48,422 bases of DNA from an uncultured Clostridia bacterium (GCA_945863885.1 CAMAZY010000021.1:1-48422); one strand, 5' to 3'; counted from the stretch's first letter, positions 30,219 to 39,164 are shown. Made by a program: numbers and translations. Notes: generated by a model from the sequence alone, not told the origin.

Positions 30219-31451
30219 ATGAAAAGAAACATTATCAAACAAACAATCAGCTTTGTCTTTGCTCTTGTTCTGATCCTTTCTTCGTTTTCCGTTCCCGTTT
30301 CGCTCGGGATCCTTCCGGAAAACACGATCACAGCTTCGGCCGCTTCGACGAAGCTTGCTAAGGTCACCGGGCTGAAAGCGACAGCAGATGTCAAAACGGC
30401 TACGCTTAGCTGGAAAAAGGTTTCGGGTGCCGCCGGATACAACATCTGCCGTTATGACACGGCGAAAAAGAAGTATGTCTCCGTCAAGAACGTCACCGAC
30501 ACAAAAGCAAGCGTCAAAGGTCTGAAGGCTGCAACGACTTACCGCTTTGCCGTAAGAGCCTATAAGAAGTCGGGCAAAACCCTTTCCTACGGCCCGCTTT
30601 CTTCTCAGGTTACGGTTGTGACCCGCCCGAACCAGGTGACCGGTATCAAGGCGGCAAGAACCGAAAACAGCATTCAGCTTGAATGGAACGCACAAAAAGG
30701 CGTCACCGGCTATGTCGTTTACCGCTACGACACCGCAAAGAAAAAGTATATTACCGCCGCCAAAACCAAGGACGACACCGCAACGGTAAGCGGACTGAAA
30801 GCCGGCACGACCTATTATTTCGTAGTCAAGGCTTATGTCACGGTCAACAAAACCACCTATTATTCGGCCCTTTCCGACAAGGTCAAAGCACAGACGCTCA
30901 AAGCCGGCTATAGAATCGCAAAATACCAGAAGATCGACAGCGGCGAAAAGTTCACGATAGAGGGTACGTTACTCGACGAAGAGTTAGGCAACACACCCAT
31001 CACATACGCTTACCGCAGCGGTGACTATGTACTGAAAAGCAAGTTCGAAGGAATCGAAGCACGTATTCTCTATTTCGGAAAGACCGGAAACAGCTATCTG
31101 GTTATGGATCAGTTCTCACGGTATATGAAGCTCAACGGCACATCGCTTGAAAATATTGCGGATGACATGGAAATGGAGGGCGGATTTGCCGTGCCGGTAT
31201 ACGGCAATATCAAAACCGGCACCAAAACGATCAGCGGCAAAAAGTACAATTACGAAACCTATCGAGATATTGATTCCAACAAAATCGTCTTCTATTTCAG
31301 CGGCTCAACCTTAGTCCGTATCGATCAGTATGACGGGGATGAACCGGCAGGAAGCATTATCATCAAGAAGTACACCGCCTCCGTTAATGATTCCCTTTTC
31401 ACCGTACCGAAAAGTTACAGCAAGGTCAATCTTTCGTGGCTTGCCGTCTGA
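30219..31451 (+). CDS. Secreted protein with two fibronectin type III domains
   Basis: 410 residues. Signal peptide: basic MKRNIIKQ, a hydrophobic stretch of about 17 residues, likely cleaved near ITASA. Two Fn3 domains (about 45-135 and 137-228) share the phrase RYDTAKKKY and both end in a threonine-rich strand. The C-terminal 180 residues (KIDSGEKFTIEG onwards) form a separate domain I cannot name. No anchor, no LPxTG. Likely an extracellular binding or surface-associated protein. AAGGAGGA site 9 bases before the ATG. Confidence 0.82.
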   Translation: MKRNIIKQTISFVFALVLILSSFSVPVSLGILPENTITASAASTKLAKVTGLKATADVKTATLSWKKVSGAAGYNICRYDTAKKKYVSVKNVTDTKASVKGLKAATTYRFAVRAYKKSGKTLSYGPLSSQVTVVTRPNQVTGIKAARTENSIQLEWNAQKGVTGYVVYRYDTAKKKYITAAKTKDDTATVSGLKAGTTYYFVVKAYVTVNKTTYYSALSDKVKAQTLKAGYRIAKYQKIDSGEKFTIEGTLLDEELGNTPITYAYRSGDYVLKSKFEGIEARILYFGKTGNSYLVMDQFSRYMKLNGTSLENIADDMEMEGGFAVPVYGNIKTGTKTISGKKYNYETYRDIDSNKIVFYFSGSTLVRIDQYDGDEPAGSIIIKKYTASVNDSLFTVPKSYSKVNLSWLAV

Positions 31452-31534
31452 TACGTTTTTGAAAGCCGGCAAAGACTTTTTCGGATTTTTAAGTTTAATT
31501 GAACTTTGAAAAGTAAGATTGAACGGTAATACTT

Positions 31535-31586
31535 TTAACCGATGTTGATTCTAAAGCCGTCGGGTGCTATAATCACCATCGGTTAA
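31535..31586 (+). promoter_or_regulatory. Promoter framed by a 10-bp inverted repeat
   Basis: TTGATT (31545-31550), 17-bp spacer, TATAAT (31568-31573) with TGC before it. TTAACCGATG (31535-31544) touches the -35 and its exact inverse complement CATCGGTTAA (31577-31586) lies just past the start site. Centre-to-centre distance is 42 bp, four helical turns, so one regulator could bind both arms. The arms are not both transcribed, so this is a DNA-level signal. Confidence 0.7.
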
Positions 31587-31638
31587 AGTTATATTTGCTT
31601 TCGCAAGTATAAAAATCTATTGGTAGGAGGAATCTTTC

Positions 31639-33120
31639 TTGGACGAAAACGAAAACAAGAAATCTCAGCCGTCCGATATGCCCGATGAAGTCGATGCACT
31701 TGACCGTGAGCTTGAAGACTTAAGAGAAATGTTCCAAAAGCAGCTTGACGAGGAAACGGCAAAAGCGTTGAGCAAAGAAGAAAATGCCGACAAAGACGAA
31801 CAGACCGAAGAAGACGGCGAGGCTCCCGAGGATAAGGAATATACCGAGGAGGACGGCTTTTTGATTCAGCCGCTTGACGAAATCGAAGTGTCTGCGGCGG
31901 AAAGCGAACATCCCGAGGAAAAAACCGAAACGCATCTTTGCGAATGCTGCGGAGAAAAACCGTGCGACACAAGCTTCGGCGAGGACTATCCGTATTGCAG
32001 TGACTGCCGGGCGCTGATGAAAGCCAATCCGATTAACCCCTGCGGGATTCTTGCGTTTGTTCTCATGCTTATCGTCTGTGTGGCGTCTTTGTTTATTACG
32101 GCTCCGCTCGTTGACGATTACGATACGCTTCTCAATGCGCAATTTGCTTACGAAGAGAAAAAAATGACCGATGCCGTATCGTATTACCAGACGTATCTTT
32201 CTTCAAAGAGCGATGACGATACGATTTCAATGAAAGCTGTCCGCAACACGATTGATGCGATGACGACCCTCGGGTATTACGCCGATGCCGATTCGCTGAT
32301 CGAAACGTATATAAGCGAATCGAAGCTGAAAACTCCTAAATATAAAAAATATGCCGGTATCCGTCAGGAATATACGCTTTTGAGCGACACCTCGACCGTT
32401 ATCAATGAAACGCTTCCCGATATAAGTAGTGACGATTTCGATTATGAAAGCGCAATCAAGAAAGTTGACAAGCTGATCGAAGAGAATAAAACCTCGCAAA
32501 AATACAGCGAAGCATTTCTTGAATACGCAAAGTATATCGTCATGTTAAAGCATGAAGAGACGTATGAGACCCAGTTGGCTCAGCTGAAAAAAATAGAAGA
32601 AGTGGACGGCGGCAAGCATCCGTGGATTTATCTGACCCATATCATTTCCGCAGCAGCGAAAGAGGGCGATATCGAAACGGCAACGGCGTATTTCAATAAG
32701 AGCCTTGAATTTAACACGCAGGAAATGTCGCTTTATGTTTCGTATGCGGACGTTTACCGCTTCTGCGAAAAGCCCGATCCCGACAAAATGATTGAGATTG
32801 CGCAAAAGGCGGCTTCGGTATATCCGCAAAATGCCTCCCCTGTCTTTTACAGAACCTATGCGTTGGCATATCTTCTGAAGGGTGACGCCGAAAAGGCCAT
32901 GACCAACATGAGCAATTATATGCAGAGCTGTCAGACCTCTGTGGCGGACATGAATCTTTATGCGCTTTGTGCCCTTTGCACAGACGACGAAGACACCTAT
33001 AACAAAGTAGTAAGCTCGCTCGAATATTACGGCTATTCCATCGGCAAAACCGTTCAGCAGTATAAAAAAGGCAAACTCACCTTACAGCAAGTGCTGACCG
33101 ATAACGGAGGTGACATTTAA
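31639..33120 (+). CDS. Zinc-ribbon, membrane-anchored TPR-like protein
   Basis: 493 residues; TTG start with TAGGAGG 8 bases upstream. Residues 1-98 are acidic. A zinc ribbon follows (C101, C103/C104, C120, C123), then one membrane helix (about 136-155), then an outer alpha-helical part with TPR-like pairs, for example FAYEEKKMTDAVSYYQTYL and YALAYLLKGDAEKAMTNM. Same architecture as the 10.05-kb gene but a different outer domain. Function unknown; a scaffold at the membrane is inference. Shares TAATG with the next gene. Confidence 0.75.
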   Translation: MDENENKKSQPSDMPDEVDALDRELEDLREMFQKQLDEETAKALSKEENADKDEQTEEDGEAPEDKEYTEEDGFLIQPLDEIEVSAAESEHPEEKTETHLCECCGEKPCDTSFGEDYPYCSDCRALMKANPINPCGILAFVLMLIVCVASLFITAPLVDDYDTLLNAQFAYEEKKMTDAVSYYQTYLSSKSDDDTISMKAVRNTIDAMTTLGYYADADSLIETYISESKLKTPKYKKYAGIRQEYTLLSDTSTVINETLPDISSDDFDYESAIKKVDKLIEENKTSQKYSEAFLEYAKYIVMLKHEETYETQLAQLKKIEEVDGGKHPWIYLTHIISAAAKEGDIETATAYFNKSLEFNTQEMSLYVSYADVYRFCEKPDPDKMIEIAQKAASVYPQNASPVFYRTYALAYLLKGDAEKAMTNMSNYMQSCQTSVADMNLYALCALCTDDEDTYNKVVSSLEYYGYSIGKTVQQYKKGKLTLQQVLTDNGGDI

Positions 33121-33641
33121 TGACGACTCTTTATATCATCACAAAATATCTCACCTTTCCGGGCGCTCTTGTCAGAGGCTTTTTTGAACAGCTTGTCTGC
33201 CGCATCTGCGGTATCCCCGTTGAGGACAACCGGATCGTCAGACGGGACGAACTGAGCGGTCATATCGAACACGAGCTGTTCCCGAAATCAAGAGGAGCCT
33301 TTGCGGTTTGCTTTGTCCCTGCTTTCATGAACGGTATTTTTGCGTTCCTTTTGTGCCTTTGTCCGTTTGTGAATCTTTTCATGTTTGAAATGAACAACGT
33401 TCTTTCGACGATTCTTTCTGTTTTAGCTTACTGGTTTGCTTTTTCGCTTTACGCAAACAGCTATCCGACGATCGAGGACGCTCTCAACATGAAAGAAAAG
33501 GTATATAAGCAGGGTACTGTCCTGCAGAAGATCGTTTATGCCCCCGGCTTTGTTTTCCTTTATGTCGGTGCCTTTGCCGAAAGATACTGCATCACATTCC
33601 TGCTTGCAGTCGCCGGCCTTATCGGTCTTATGCTTCTGTAA
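33120..33641 (+). CDS. Integral membrane protein of unknown function
   Basis: 173 residues with three or four hydrophobic segments (about 62-85, 92-112, 138-172). The N-terminal half contains CRICGIPVEDNRIVRRDELSG and HIEHELFPKSRGAF. The start codon overlaps the upstream stop by one base, so it is coupled to the TPR gene and probably acts with it. No family recognised. Confidence 0.72.
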   Translation: MTTLYIITKYLTFPGALVRGFFEQLVCRICGIPVEDNRIVRRDELSGHIEHELFPKSRGAFAVCFVPAFMNGIFAFLLCLCPFVNLFMFEMNNVLSTILSVLAYWFAFSLYANSYPTIEDALNMKEKVYKQGTVLQKIVYAPGFVFLYVGAFAERYCITFLLAVAGLIGLMLL

Positions 33642-33659
33642 AGAAACACCAAAATATAA

Positions 33660-33690
33660 CACCGTGATCGGATTCGGTCACGGTGCTTTT
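33660..33690 (+). terminator. Terminator between convergent genes
   Basis: CACCGTGA (33660-33667) pairs with TCACGGTG (33678-33685), followed by CTTTT and GTTT. Confidence 0.85.
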
Positions 33691-33692
33691 GT

Positions 33693-34175
33693 TTACTTGT
33701 GGTACTTGGTTCCGGCTTCAATCTGCAGTGCCCGATAAATCTGTTCGAGAAGCATAACCCTCGCAAGCTGGTGCGGAAAGGTCATCGGACTCATCGAAAG
33801 ACGAAAATCGCTTCTTTCCTTAACGGAACGGGAAAGACCGTAAGAACCGCCGATAATAAAAACAAGAGTGCTGTTGCCCCGGTTTTTCAGCTCGGAAATT
33901 TTTTGGCTCAGCTGAGGGGAAGACAGCTCTTTCCCCTCAATGCAAAGGGAAAAGACAAAGGCGGAGGACGGGATTTTTTCGGCAATCCGCTTCCCTTCGG
34001 CTTCGATTGCGGCTTCAATCTCGCTTTCTTTCGGATTGTCGGAAAGGGAGACGGCGGGAAGCTGAATAATGTTGAGCTTACAAAGCGTAGTCAGCCGCTT
34101 CTGATATTCCGAAACCGCTTCGCACAGGTATTTTTCTTTAAGCTTTCCGATACAGATGATATGAATGTTGAGCAT
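33693..34175 (-). CDS. rlmH: 23S rRNA pseudouridine(1915) methyltransferase RlmH
   Basis: 160 residues from the ATG at 34175, the standard length; the longer open frame upstream overlaps another gene. SPOUT knot visible as FIIGGSYGLSRSV and the conserved end MTFPHQLARVMLLEQIYRA with final YHK. Methylates pseudouridine in helix 69 of 23S rRNA. Starts 2 bases after the YycJ-like gene. Confidence 0.95.
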   Translation of the reverse strand: MLNIHIICIGKLKEKYLCEAVSEYQKRLTTLCKLNIIQLPAVSLSDNPKESEIEAAIEAEGKRIAEKIPSSAFVFSLCIEGKELSSPQLSQKISELKNRGNSTLVFIIGGSYGLSRSVKERSDFRLSMSPMTFPHQLARVMLLEQIYRALQIEAGTKYHK

Positions 34176-34177
34176 AG

Positions 34178-34969
34178 TTAAAACCTCACGATATCCCCGA
34201 GATTTTCCTTGGGGTTCACCGTTAAAAGATAGTCGGAACCGATCTTTGCTCCGGTTTCGCCGATAGCGGCAAGGCTTGTCTGATACGCTAACGCGGGCAT
34301 ATTGTTTTCCGTGCTCAGATGGCCGAGAAACAGCCGGGTCGTGCCTCTTTCGACAAGCTGAGCGGCGGCGTTTGAACACGCTTCGTTAGAGAGATGTCCG
34401 ATATCCGAAAGGATCCGGCGCTTTAAATAATACGGATAGTCTCCGTTCTGCAGCATTCCGACGTCATGATTGGATTCGAGCATGACAAGCTCACAGCCGA
34501 CAAGATGGTTCATAATCTCGTTCGTCATATGTCCGATATCGGTCGCAACGGCGGCTTTTCTTCCGTCCGGGAGCGTGATACAGTATCCGCAGCTTTCGTA
34601 GCTGTCGTGCGGCGTCTGAAAGGGTTTGACAAAAAGGTCGCCGCAGTCAAGTCCGCCTTCGGGGATTACGGAATACGGAAACTTTCCGTTTAAGACCCCC
34701 GCTTCGTCCATGCCTTTTAACGTGCCTGCTGTTGCATAAACGGGAATTTTCAGCTGAGAAGCAAGAACCCGGATTCCTTTGATGTGGTCGGTGTGCTCGT
34801 GTGTGACAAAAATCGCACGGACAGTGGCCGGGTCAATCTGACGGTCAGAAAGAGCCTGCTTGATTCTTTTTGCGCTGACGCCGGCGTCAATTAAAATACC
34901 GCTCGCAGAAGAACCGATATAGGTGCAGTTGCCAGAGCTTGAAGAAAAGAGAGAACAAAATCTTGCCAA
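34178..34969 (-). CDS. MBL-fold metallohydrolase of the YycJ/WalJ type
   Basis: 263 residues from the TTG at 34969, giving MARFCSLFSSSSGNCTYIG, which matches the family N terminus; AAAGGA lies 11 bases before. A TTG at 34978 is only 2 bases from that site. Metal-binding motifs: THEHTDH, PHDSYESCGY, ATDIGHM, LESNHD and GHLS. YycJ-type enzymes are single-strand exonucleases linked to DNA repair and cell-wall signalling. Downstream of murA, upstream of rlmH, the common order in Firmicutes. A 58-bp MITE relative lies just before its ribosome site. Confidence 0.88.
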   Translation of the reverse strand: MARFCSLFSSSSGNCTYIGSSASGILIDAGVSAKRIKQALSDRQIDPATVRAIFVTHEHTDHIKGIRVLASQLKIPVYATAGTLKGMDEAGVLNGKFPYSVIPEGGLDCGDLFVKPFQTPHDSYESCGYCITLPDGRKAAVATDIGHMTNEIMNHLVGCELVMLESNHDVGMLQNGDYPYYLKRRILSDIGHLSNEACSNAAAQLVERGTTRLFLGHLSTENNMPALAYQTSLAAIGETGAKIGSDYLLTVNPKENLGDIVRF

Positions 34970-34992
34970 AAAAATCAAATCCTTTACATTAG

Positions 34993-35050
34993 GGAAGCTC
35001 TAAAAACTCAAGGCATTATGACGAATGTCGGGACGTTTTAGAGGTTGCTA
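34993..35050. mobile_element. 58-bp short form of the MITE family
   Basis: The left part (CTCTAAAAACTCAAGG) matches the right end of the 22.6-kb element in inverse complement, and ATTATGACGAATGTCGGGA matches its left end in inverse complement, with the middle deleted. ATTA flanks both sides (34989-34992 and 35051-35054). It lies 6 bases upstream of the AAAGGA site of the YycJ-like gene. Confidence 0.75.
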
Positions 35051-35104
35051 TTAAAAAACGGCTGATGTAAAACACAACAGCCGTCATATTTGTTTGATAC
35101 GATA

Positions 35105-36391
35105 TTATCCTGCGGCGTTTACCTTGTCACTGTCGCTGAACTCACGGCGATAAATGTCGGCTCCCAAGGCCTTCAGCTTTTCGACATAGTCCTCATATCC
35201 GCGGTCGATGTATTGAATGTCTTCGATTTCCGTTGTGCCTGTTGCCATCAGTCCGGCAACGATCATGGCTGCACCGGCACGAAGATCGTTGGCTTTAACG
35301 GGTGCGCCTGTAAGCTCTTTCACGCCCTGAAAAACGGCGATCGTTCCGTCAACCTGTACATTGGCGCCCATCCGGATCAGTTGGTCAACGTATTTGAAGC
35401 GGTTGTCCCAGACACCCTCGGACACGAGACTTGTACCCTCGGCAACGGTAAGAAGCACACTGATCTGCGGCTGCATATCGGTCGGGAAGCCCGGGTGAGG
35501 CATGGTCTTGATGTTGCAGTGACGGAATTTTCCGGTCGATTCGACACGAAGGGAATCGTCGTATTCCGTGATTTTGACGCCGCATTCAATCAGCTTTGCC
35601 GAAATCGAATCAAGATGCTTCGGGATCACGTTCTTAATCAGCACGTCGCCGCCCGTAGCCGCTGCGGCAGCCATATAGGTTCCGGCCTCTATCTGGTCGG
35701 GAATAATCGAATAGGTACAGCCGTGAAGCTCGGTAACGCCGTGGATTTTGATGACGTCGGTTCCGGCGCCTCTTACGTCTGCGCCCATGGCGTTCAAAAA
35801 GTTCGCAAGGTCGACGATATGCGGCTCTTTTGCGGCGTTTTCGATAATGGTAAGGCCTCTTGCTTTTACAGAGGCGAGCATGATGTTGATCGTTGCGCCG
35901 ACGGAAACCTTATCCATGTAGATGGCGCTTCCCGTCAGTCTCTCCGCCTTGGCGTTGACCATAGCGCTTTCAAGGTTTACGGTTGCGCCTAAAAGCTCAA
36001 AGCCTTTGATATGAAGGTCGATCGGACGGACACCGAAATCACAGCCGCCCGGTAAAGCAACCTTTGCCCGGCAGAAACGACCTAAAAGAGCACCTACAAG
36101 ATAATAAGAGGCACGAAGCTTTTTGGTCATTTCGTGCGGTACGATATAGGAGTTGACGTTTCGGGTGTCATATTCGATTGTATGCTTGTTGATTCGTCTG
36201 ACTTTTGCACCCATGCTTTCAAGAATTTTTGTCATGCATGCAACGTCGCTGATGTTCGGTAAATTTTCAATACGGCAAACGTCCTGCGCAAGCAAGGCGG
36301 CGGGTATGATAGCGACAGCGGCATTTTTTGCGCCGCTGATCTCCACCTCGCCGGTAAGCCTGTTACCGCCGTGTATAACTATTTTTTCCAA
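35105..36391 (-). CDS. murA: UDP-N-acetylglucosamine 1-carboxyvinyltransferase
   Basis: 428 residues from the TTG at 36391, with GAGGAGA upstream. First committed step of peptidoglycan synthesis in the cytoplasm: transfers enolpyruvate from PEP to UDP-GlcNAc. Lys22 in SGAKNAAV and the catalytic Cys117 in LPGGCDFGVRPIDLH are both present, so fosfomycin sensitivity is expected from the Cys. An in-frame ATG 22 codons upstream (36457) lies in the structured leader and has no ribosome site. Confidence 0.95.
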   Translation of the reverse strand: MEKIVIHGGNRLTGEVEISGAKNAAVAIIPAALLAQDVCRIENLPNISDVACMTKILESMGAKVRRINKHTIEYDTRNVNSYIVPHEMTKKLRASYYLVGALLGRFCRAKVALPGGCDFGVRPIDLHIKGFELLGATVNLESAMVNAKAERLTGSAIYMDKVSVGATINIMLASVKARGLTIIENAAKEPHIVDLANFLNAMGADVRGAGTDVIKIHGVTELHGCTYSIIPDQIEAGTYMAAAAATGGDVLIKNVIPKHLDSISAKLIECGVKITEYDDSLRVESTGKFRHCNIKTMPHPGFPTDMQPQISVLLTVAEGTSLVSEGVWDNRFKYVDQLIRMGANVQVDGTIAVFQGVKELTGAPVKANDLRAGAAMIVAGLMATGTTEIEDIQYIDRGYEDYVEKLKALGADIYRREFSDSDKVNAAG

Positions 36392-36566
36392 AAAATATCT
36401 CCTCTTTCCATGGAAACAAAAACAACCGGTTGTTTCCGATTTAGAGAGTAGAACCATGCTCTCTCACACAATGAAGCCCCGCTTCAGATGAAAAGTCAAT
36501 CTATTGAACCAAAGGCGAAAAACGCCTTCAAAGAGTAAATTACATTTAACCTACGGTATTATAGCA
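36392..36566 (-). promoter_or_regulatory. murA promoter and structured leader
   Basis: On the reverse strand an extended -10, TGC followed by TATAAT (36563-36558), starts a leader of about 160 bases. It holds several hairpins in order: AAGGCG/CGCCTT, TGAAGC with GGG loop and GCTTCA, GAGAG/CTCTC, and the palindrome AAACAACCGGTTGTTT followed by a T-rich tail, which looks like a weak attenuator. No T-box or known riboswitch motif seen. Confidence 0.5.
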
Positions 36567-36755
36567 CCATTCATCCGAAAAGGGAATACCCTTTTACCCT
36601 TTTTGTGAATTTTACCCAAAATAATAAGGCTGAAATCTTAAAAAATAACAACAATGACTCTGATATTATTTTGCGCTTTGAACGTCGGCAAAAACACGGC
36701 GAAATAATTGAAAATCAGTCGATTAAAGTAAAAAGAATGAAGAAATGAAAATAGG

Positions 36756-36784
36756 TTGCCTATTTTCCGAAGCTGTGATAAGAT
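36756..36784 (+). promoter_or_regulatory. Probable promoter of rarA
   Basis: TTGCCT (36756-36761), 17-bp spacer, TAAGAT (36779-36784) with TGA just before. The rest of the 431-base gap between murA and rarA is A+T-rich and shows no other gene. Confidence 0.5.
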
Positions 36785-36822
36785 AAATGTCAGAATTTGG
36801 TTTTTAAAAAAGGAGAACGGTT

Positions 36823-38097
36823 ATGAAAGCTCCTCTTGCAGACAGAATACGGCCTTCCTGTATTGACGAAATGGTCGGACAGCGGCATCTTCTCGAAAAG
36901 GGAAAAGCACTTCGCAACATAATAGAGTCAGGCGAGGTCCCGAATCTTGTTTTTTACGGACCGTCCGGTGTCGGCAAAACGACACTTGCGTCTATTATTG
37001 CGAAATCAACAAACCGGAAATTTCATAAGCTGAACGGAACCAGTGCGTCAACGGCGGATATCAAGGCCATCGTCGCCGAGCTTGACACGCTTGCGGCGGT
37101 AAACGGAATTTTGCTTTATCTTGATGAGATTCAGTATTTCACGAAAAAACAGCAGCAGACCCTCCTCGATTATATCGAACGGGGCGAAATCACGCTGATC
37201 GCCTCAACGACGGAAAACCCGTATTTTTATATTCATAACGCCATCTTAAGCCGGTCGACGGTTTTCGAATTCAAGAGTATCACCGCCGAAGATATCATAC
37301 CGGCGGTTGAACGGGGCTTCCGTTTTCTTGAAGAAGAGAAGCAGGCAAAGATTTCGGTTGAAGACGGAGCGGTAAAGCATATCGCTTATGCCTGCGGCGG
37401 CGACGTCAGAAAGGCGCTTAATTCTGTTGAACTTTGCGTAATCAGCACCGTTCCCGACGAAAACGGAGACTATCGGATCACACTTGAAAAGGCAAAGGAG
37501 CTGACGCAGAAAAGCTCGATGAAATATGACCGGGACGGCGACGAGCATTACGACATTCTTTCGGCTTTTCAAAAGTCGATGAGAGGCTCCGACCCGGACG
37601 CAGCGCTGCATTACCTTGCAAGACTTTTAGAAGCCGGGGATCTTCCGTCGGCGGTAAGACGGCTTATGGTCTGTGCGTGTGAAGATGTGGGGCTTGCGTA
37701 TCCGCAGATTATCCCGATTGTCAAAGCGGCGGTCGATATCGCATTGGCGGTCGGACTTCCCGAGGCGAGAATCCCGCTTGCGGACGCCGTTGTTCTTGTC
37801 TGCACAAGTCCCAAGTCGAACTCGGCATACTTAGGAATCAATGAGGCGATGTCAGATCTGAAAAAAGGAAAAAGCGGCCCGATCCCGAGACAGCTTCAGA
37901 ATATGCACTATGACGGTGAGGACAATCAGAACAAGGGTCAGTTTTATCTGTATCCCCACGATTATCCGTCTCACTATGTGAAACAGCAGTATTTACCCGA
38001 CGCAATCAAAAACCGCAATTATTATGTTTTCGGCGACAACAAAAACGAACAGGCGGCAAAGGCGTATTGGGACAGAATCAAAAACGAAAACAAGTAA
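36823..38097 (+). CDS. rarA: Replication-associated recombination protein A (AAA+ ATPase)
   Basis: 424 residues. RarA/MgsA acts at stalled replication forks. Walker A GPSGVGKTT (46-54), Walker B ILLYLDEIQ (96-104), sensor 1 STTENP and arginine finger region LSRSTVFEF. The C-terminal tetramerisation part carries RRLMVCACEDVGLAYPQ and PKSNSAYLGI, typical of the family. ATG with AAAAGGAGAA upstream. Confidence 0.94.
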   Translation: MKAPLADRIRPSCIDEMVGQRHLLEKGKALRNIIESGEVPNLVFYGPSGVGKTTLASIIAKSTNRKFHKLNGTSASTADIKAIVAELDTLAAVNGILLYLDEIQYFTKKQQQTLLDYIERGEITLIASTTENPYFYIHNAILSRSTVFEFKSITAEDIIPAVERGFRFLEEEKQAKISVEDGAVKHIAYACGGDVRKALNSVELCVISTVPDENGDYRITLEKAKELTQKSSMKYDRDGDEHYDILSAFQKSMRGSDPDAALHYLARLLEAGDLPSAVRRLMVCACEDVGLAYPQIIPIVKAAVDIALAVGLPEARIPLADAVVLVCTSPKSNSAYLGINEAMSDLKKGKSGPIPRQLQNMHYDGEDNQNKGQFYLYPHDYPSHYVKQQYLPDAIKNRNYYVFGDNKNEQAAKAYWDRIKNENK

Positions 38098-38127
38098 AGC
38101 GAAAGCCGTATTTTTTTGATAAACCTC

Positions 38128-38156
38128 TTGCAATCATAAAAAAATAACGGTATAAT
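38128..38156 (+). promoter_or_regulatory. Promoter of the PHP gene operon
   Basis: TTGCAA (38128-38133), 17-bp spacer, TATAAT (38151-38156). It lies 115 bases before the TTG start of the PHP gene. Confidence 0.8.
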
Positions 38157-38186
38157 TATATATGGTTATTTTAATATAGAGGAATC

Positions 38187-38245
38187 TTGTCCTTTTTCGG
38201 CGTAAAAACGCATATGTGGCTTAAAACAAAGGAAACTGAGGACAA
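38187..38245 (+). promoter_or_regulatory. Folded leader before the PHP gene
   Basis: TTGTCCT (38187-38193) pairs with AGGACAA (38239-38245), enclosing a small GCGT-AAAA-ACGC hairpin. It matches no regulator RNA I know. Confidence 0.4.
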
Positions 38246-38270
38246 CAGGAATTAGAAAAGGGGTTTTAAT

Positions 38271-39164
38271 TTGAAAGCGGACTTACATTGTCATTCGAAA
38301 CTTTCCGACGGAACGTTGGGCATCGATGATCTCATTCAGCTTGCGAAAAAGAGCGGAATTGACACCATCGCCGTTACCGACCATGATTTTATTGCCGGAA
38401 CGGTCAGAGCGGGCGTTCTCGGAAAACGGCTGGGCGTGAATATTATCCCGGCGGCCGAATTTACCTGTACGGATAAAAAGCGCTCAAGAAAGGCGCATAT
38501 TCTTTGTTATTTGCCCGACCGTCCCGAACAGCTTCTCGGTCTTTGCAAGCGCAACACGGAAATCCGAAAGGCCGCAAACCGCATTATGGCATTGAGAGTC
38601 GCCGAAAGATACCCCGTATCTCCCGAACTGATCGTAAAATGCGCCGCAGGCTCAACCTGCCTTTTTAAACAGCACATCATGCGGGCTCTTCTTGAAAGCG
38701 GATACACCACAACAATTTTCGGCGATCTTTATCAGGAGCTTTTTTCTAAGGAAAGCCCGAAGAATATTGTCGTAAGCCATACGGCCTATGCCGACCCGTT
38801 TGAAACGGTAAAAGAGATTCATGACGCCGGCGGAATCGCAATTCTGGCCCACCCCGGCTTTTACGACAATTTCGAGCTTCTTGACGAACTGATTGAAGCC
38901 GGTATCGACGGTGTTGAGGTATGGCACCCCGCCAATTCGCCCGAGCAGCAGGAATACCTGAAATCGGTCGCCAAAAAGCACAAGCTTCTTATGACGGGCG
39001 GAAGCGATTTCCACGGAGGCAACAATGCTGAGCCGACGCTTCTCGGTCAGTGCACAACGCCCGAAGAGAATCTCAACGAGCTTTTGAATTATAAAGCCAA
39101 ACAGCGCCGCAAGCAAAAGCGGGAGGAAAAAGCCAAGGCGGAAAGCGGTGCGCAGAATCAATAA
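38271..39164 (+). CDS. PHP-domain phosphoesterase (RNase AM / YciV-like)
   Basis: 297 residues; TTG start with AAAAGGGG upstream. PHP metal motifs: DLHCHSKLSDG (HxH), VTDHD, AAEFT, ILAHPGFYD and GGSDFHG. Close in layout to nucleoside 3',5'-bisphosphate phosphatases and RNase AM, which trims RNA 5' ends. The last about 25 residues are a Lys/Glu/Arg-rich tail. First gene of a short operon with the next one. Confidence 0.88.
   Translation: MKADLHCHSKLSDGTLGIDDLIQLAKKSGIDTIAVTDHDFIAGTVRAGVLGKRLGVNIIPAAEFTCTDKKRSRKAHILCYLPDRPEQLLGLCKRNTEIRKAANRIMALRVAERYPVSPELIVKCAAGSTCLFKQHIMRALLESGYTTTIFGDLYQELFSKESPKNIVVSHTAYADPFETVKEIHDAGGIAILAHPGFYDNFELLDELIEAGIDGVEVWHPANSPEQQEYLKSVAKKHKLLMTGGSDFHGGNNAEPTLLGQCTTPEENLNELLNYKAKQRRKQKREEKAKAESGAQNQ

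Noticed and set aside
35090-35992. 300-codon forward frame opposite murA
   Set aside because: Lies fully antisense to a clear murA; no family similarity and no ribosome site.
36392-36457. 22-residue N-terminal extension of MurA from an ATG at 36457
   Set aside because: No ribosome site, and MurA proteins start at the TTG position; the stretch is part of the leader.
36392-36560. T-box or other known riboswitch before murA
   Set aside because: No T-box sequence or other known core; murA is not an amino-acid gene.
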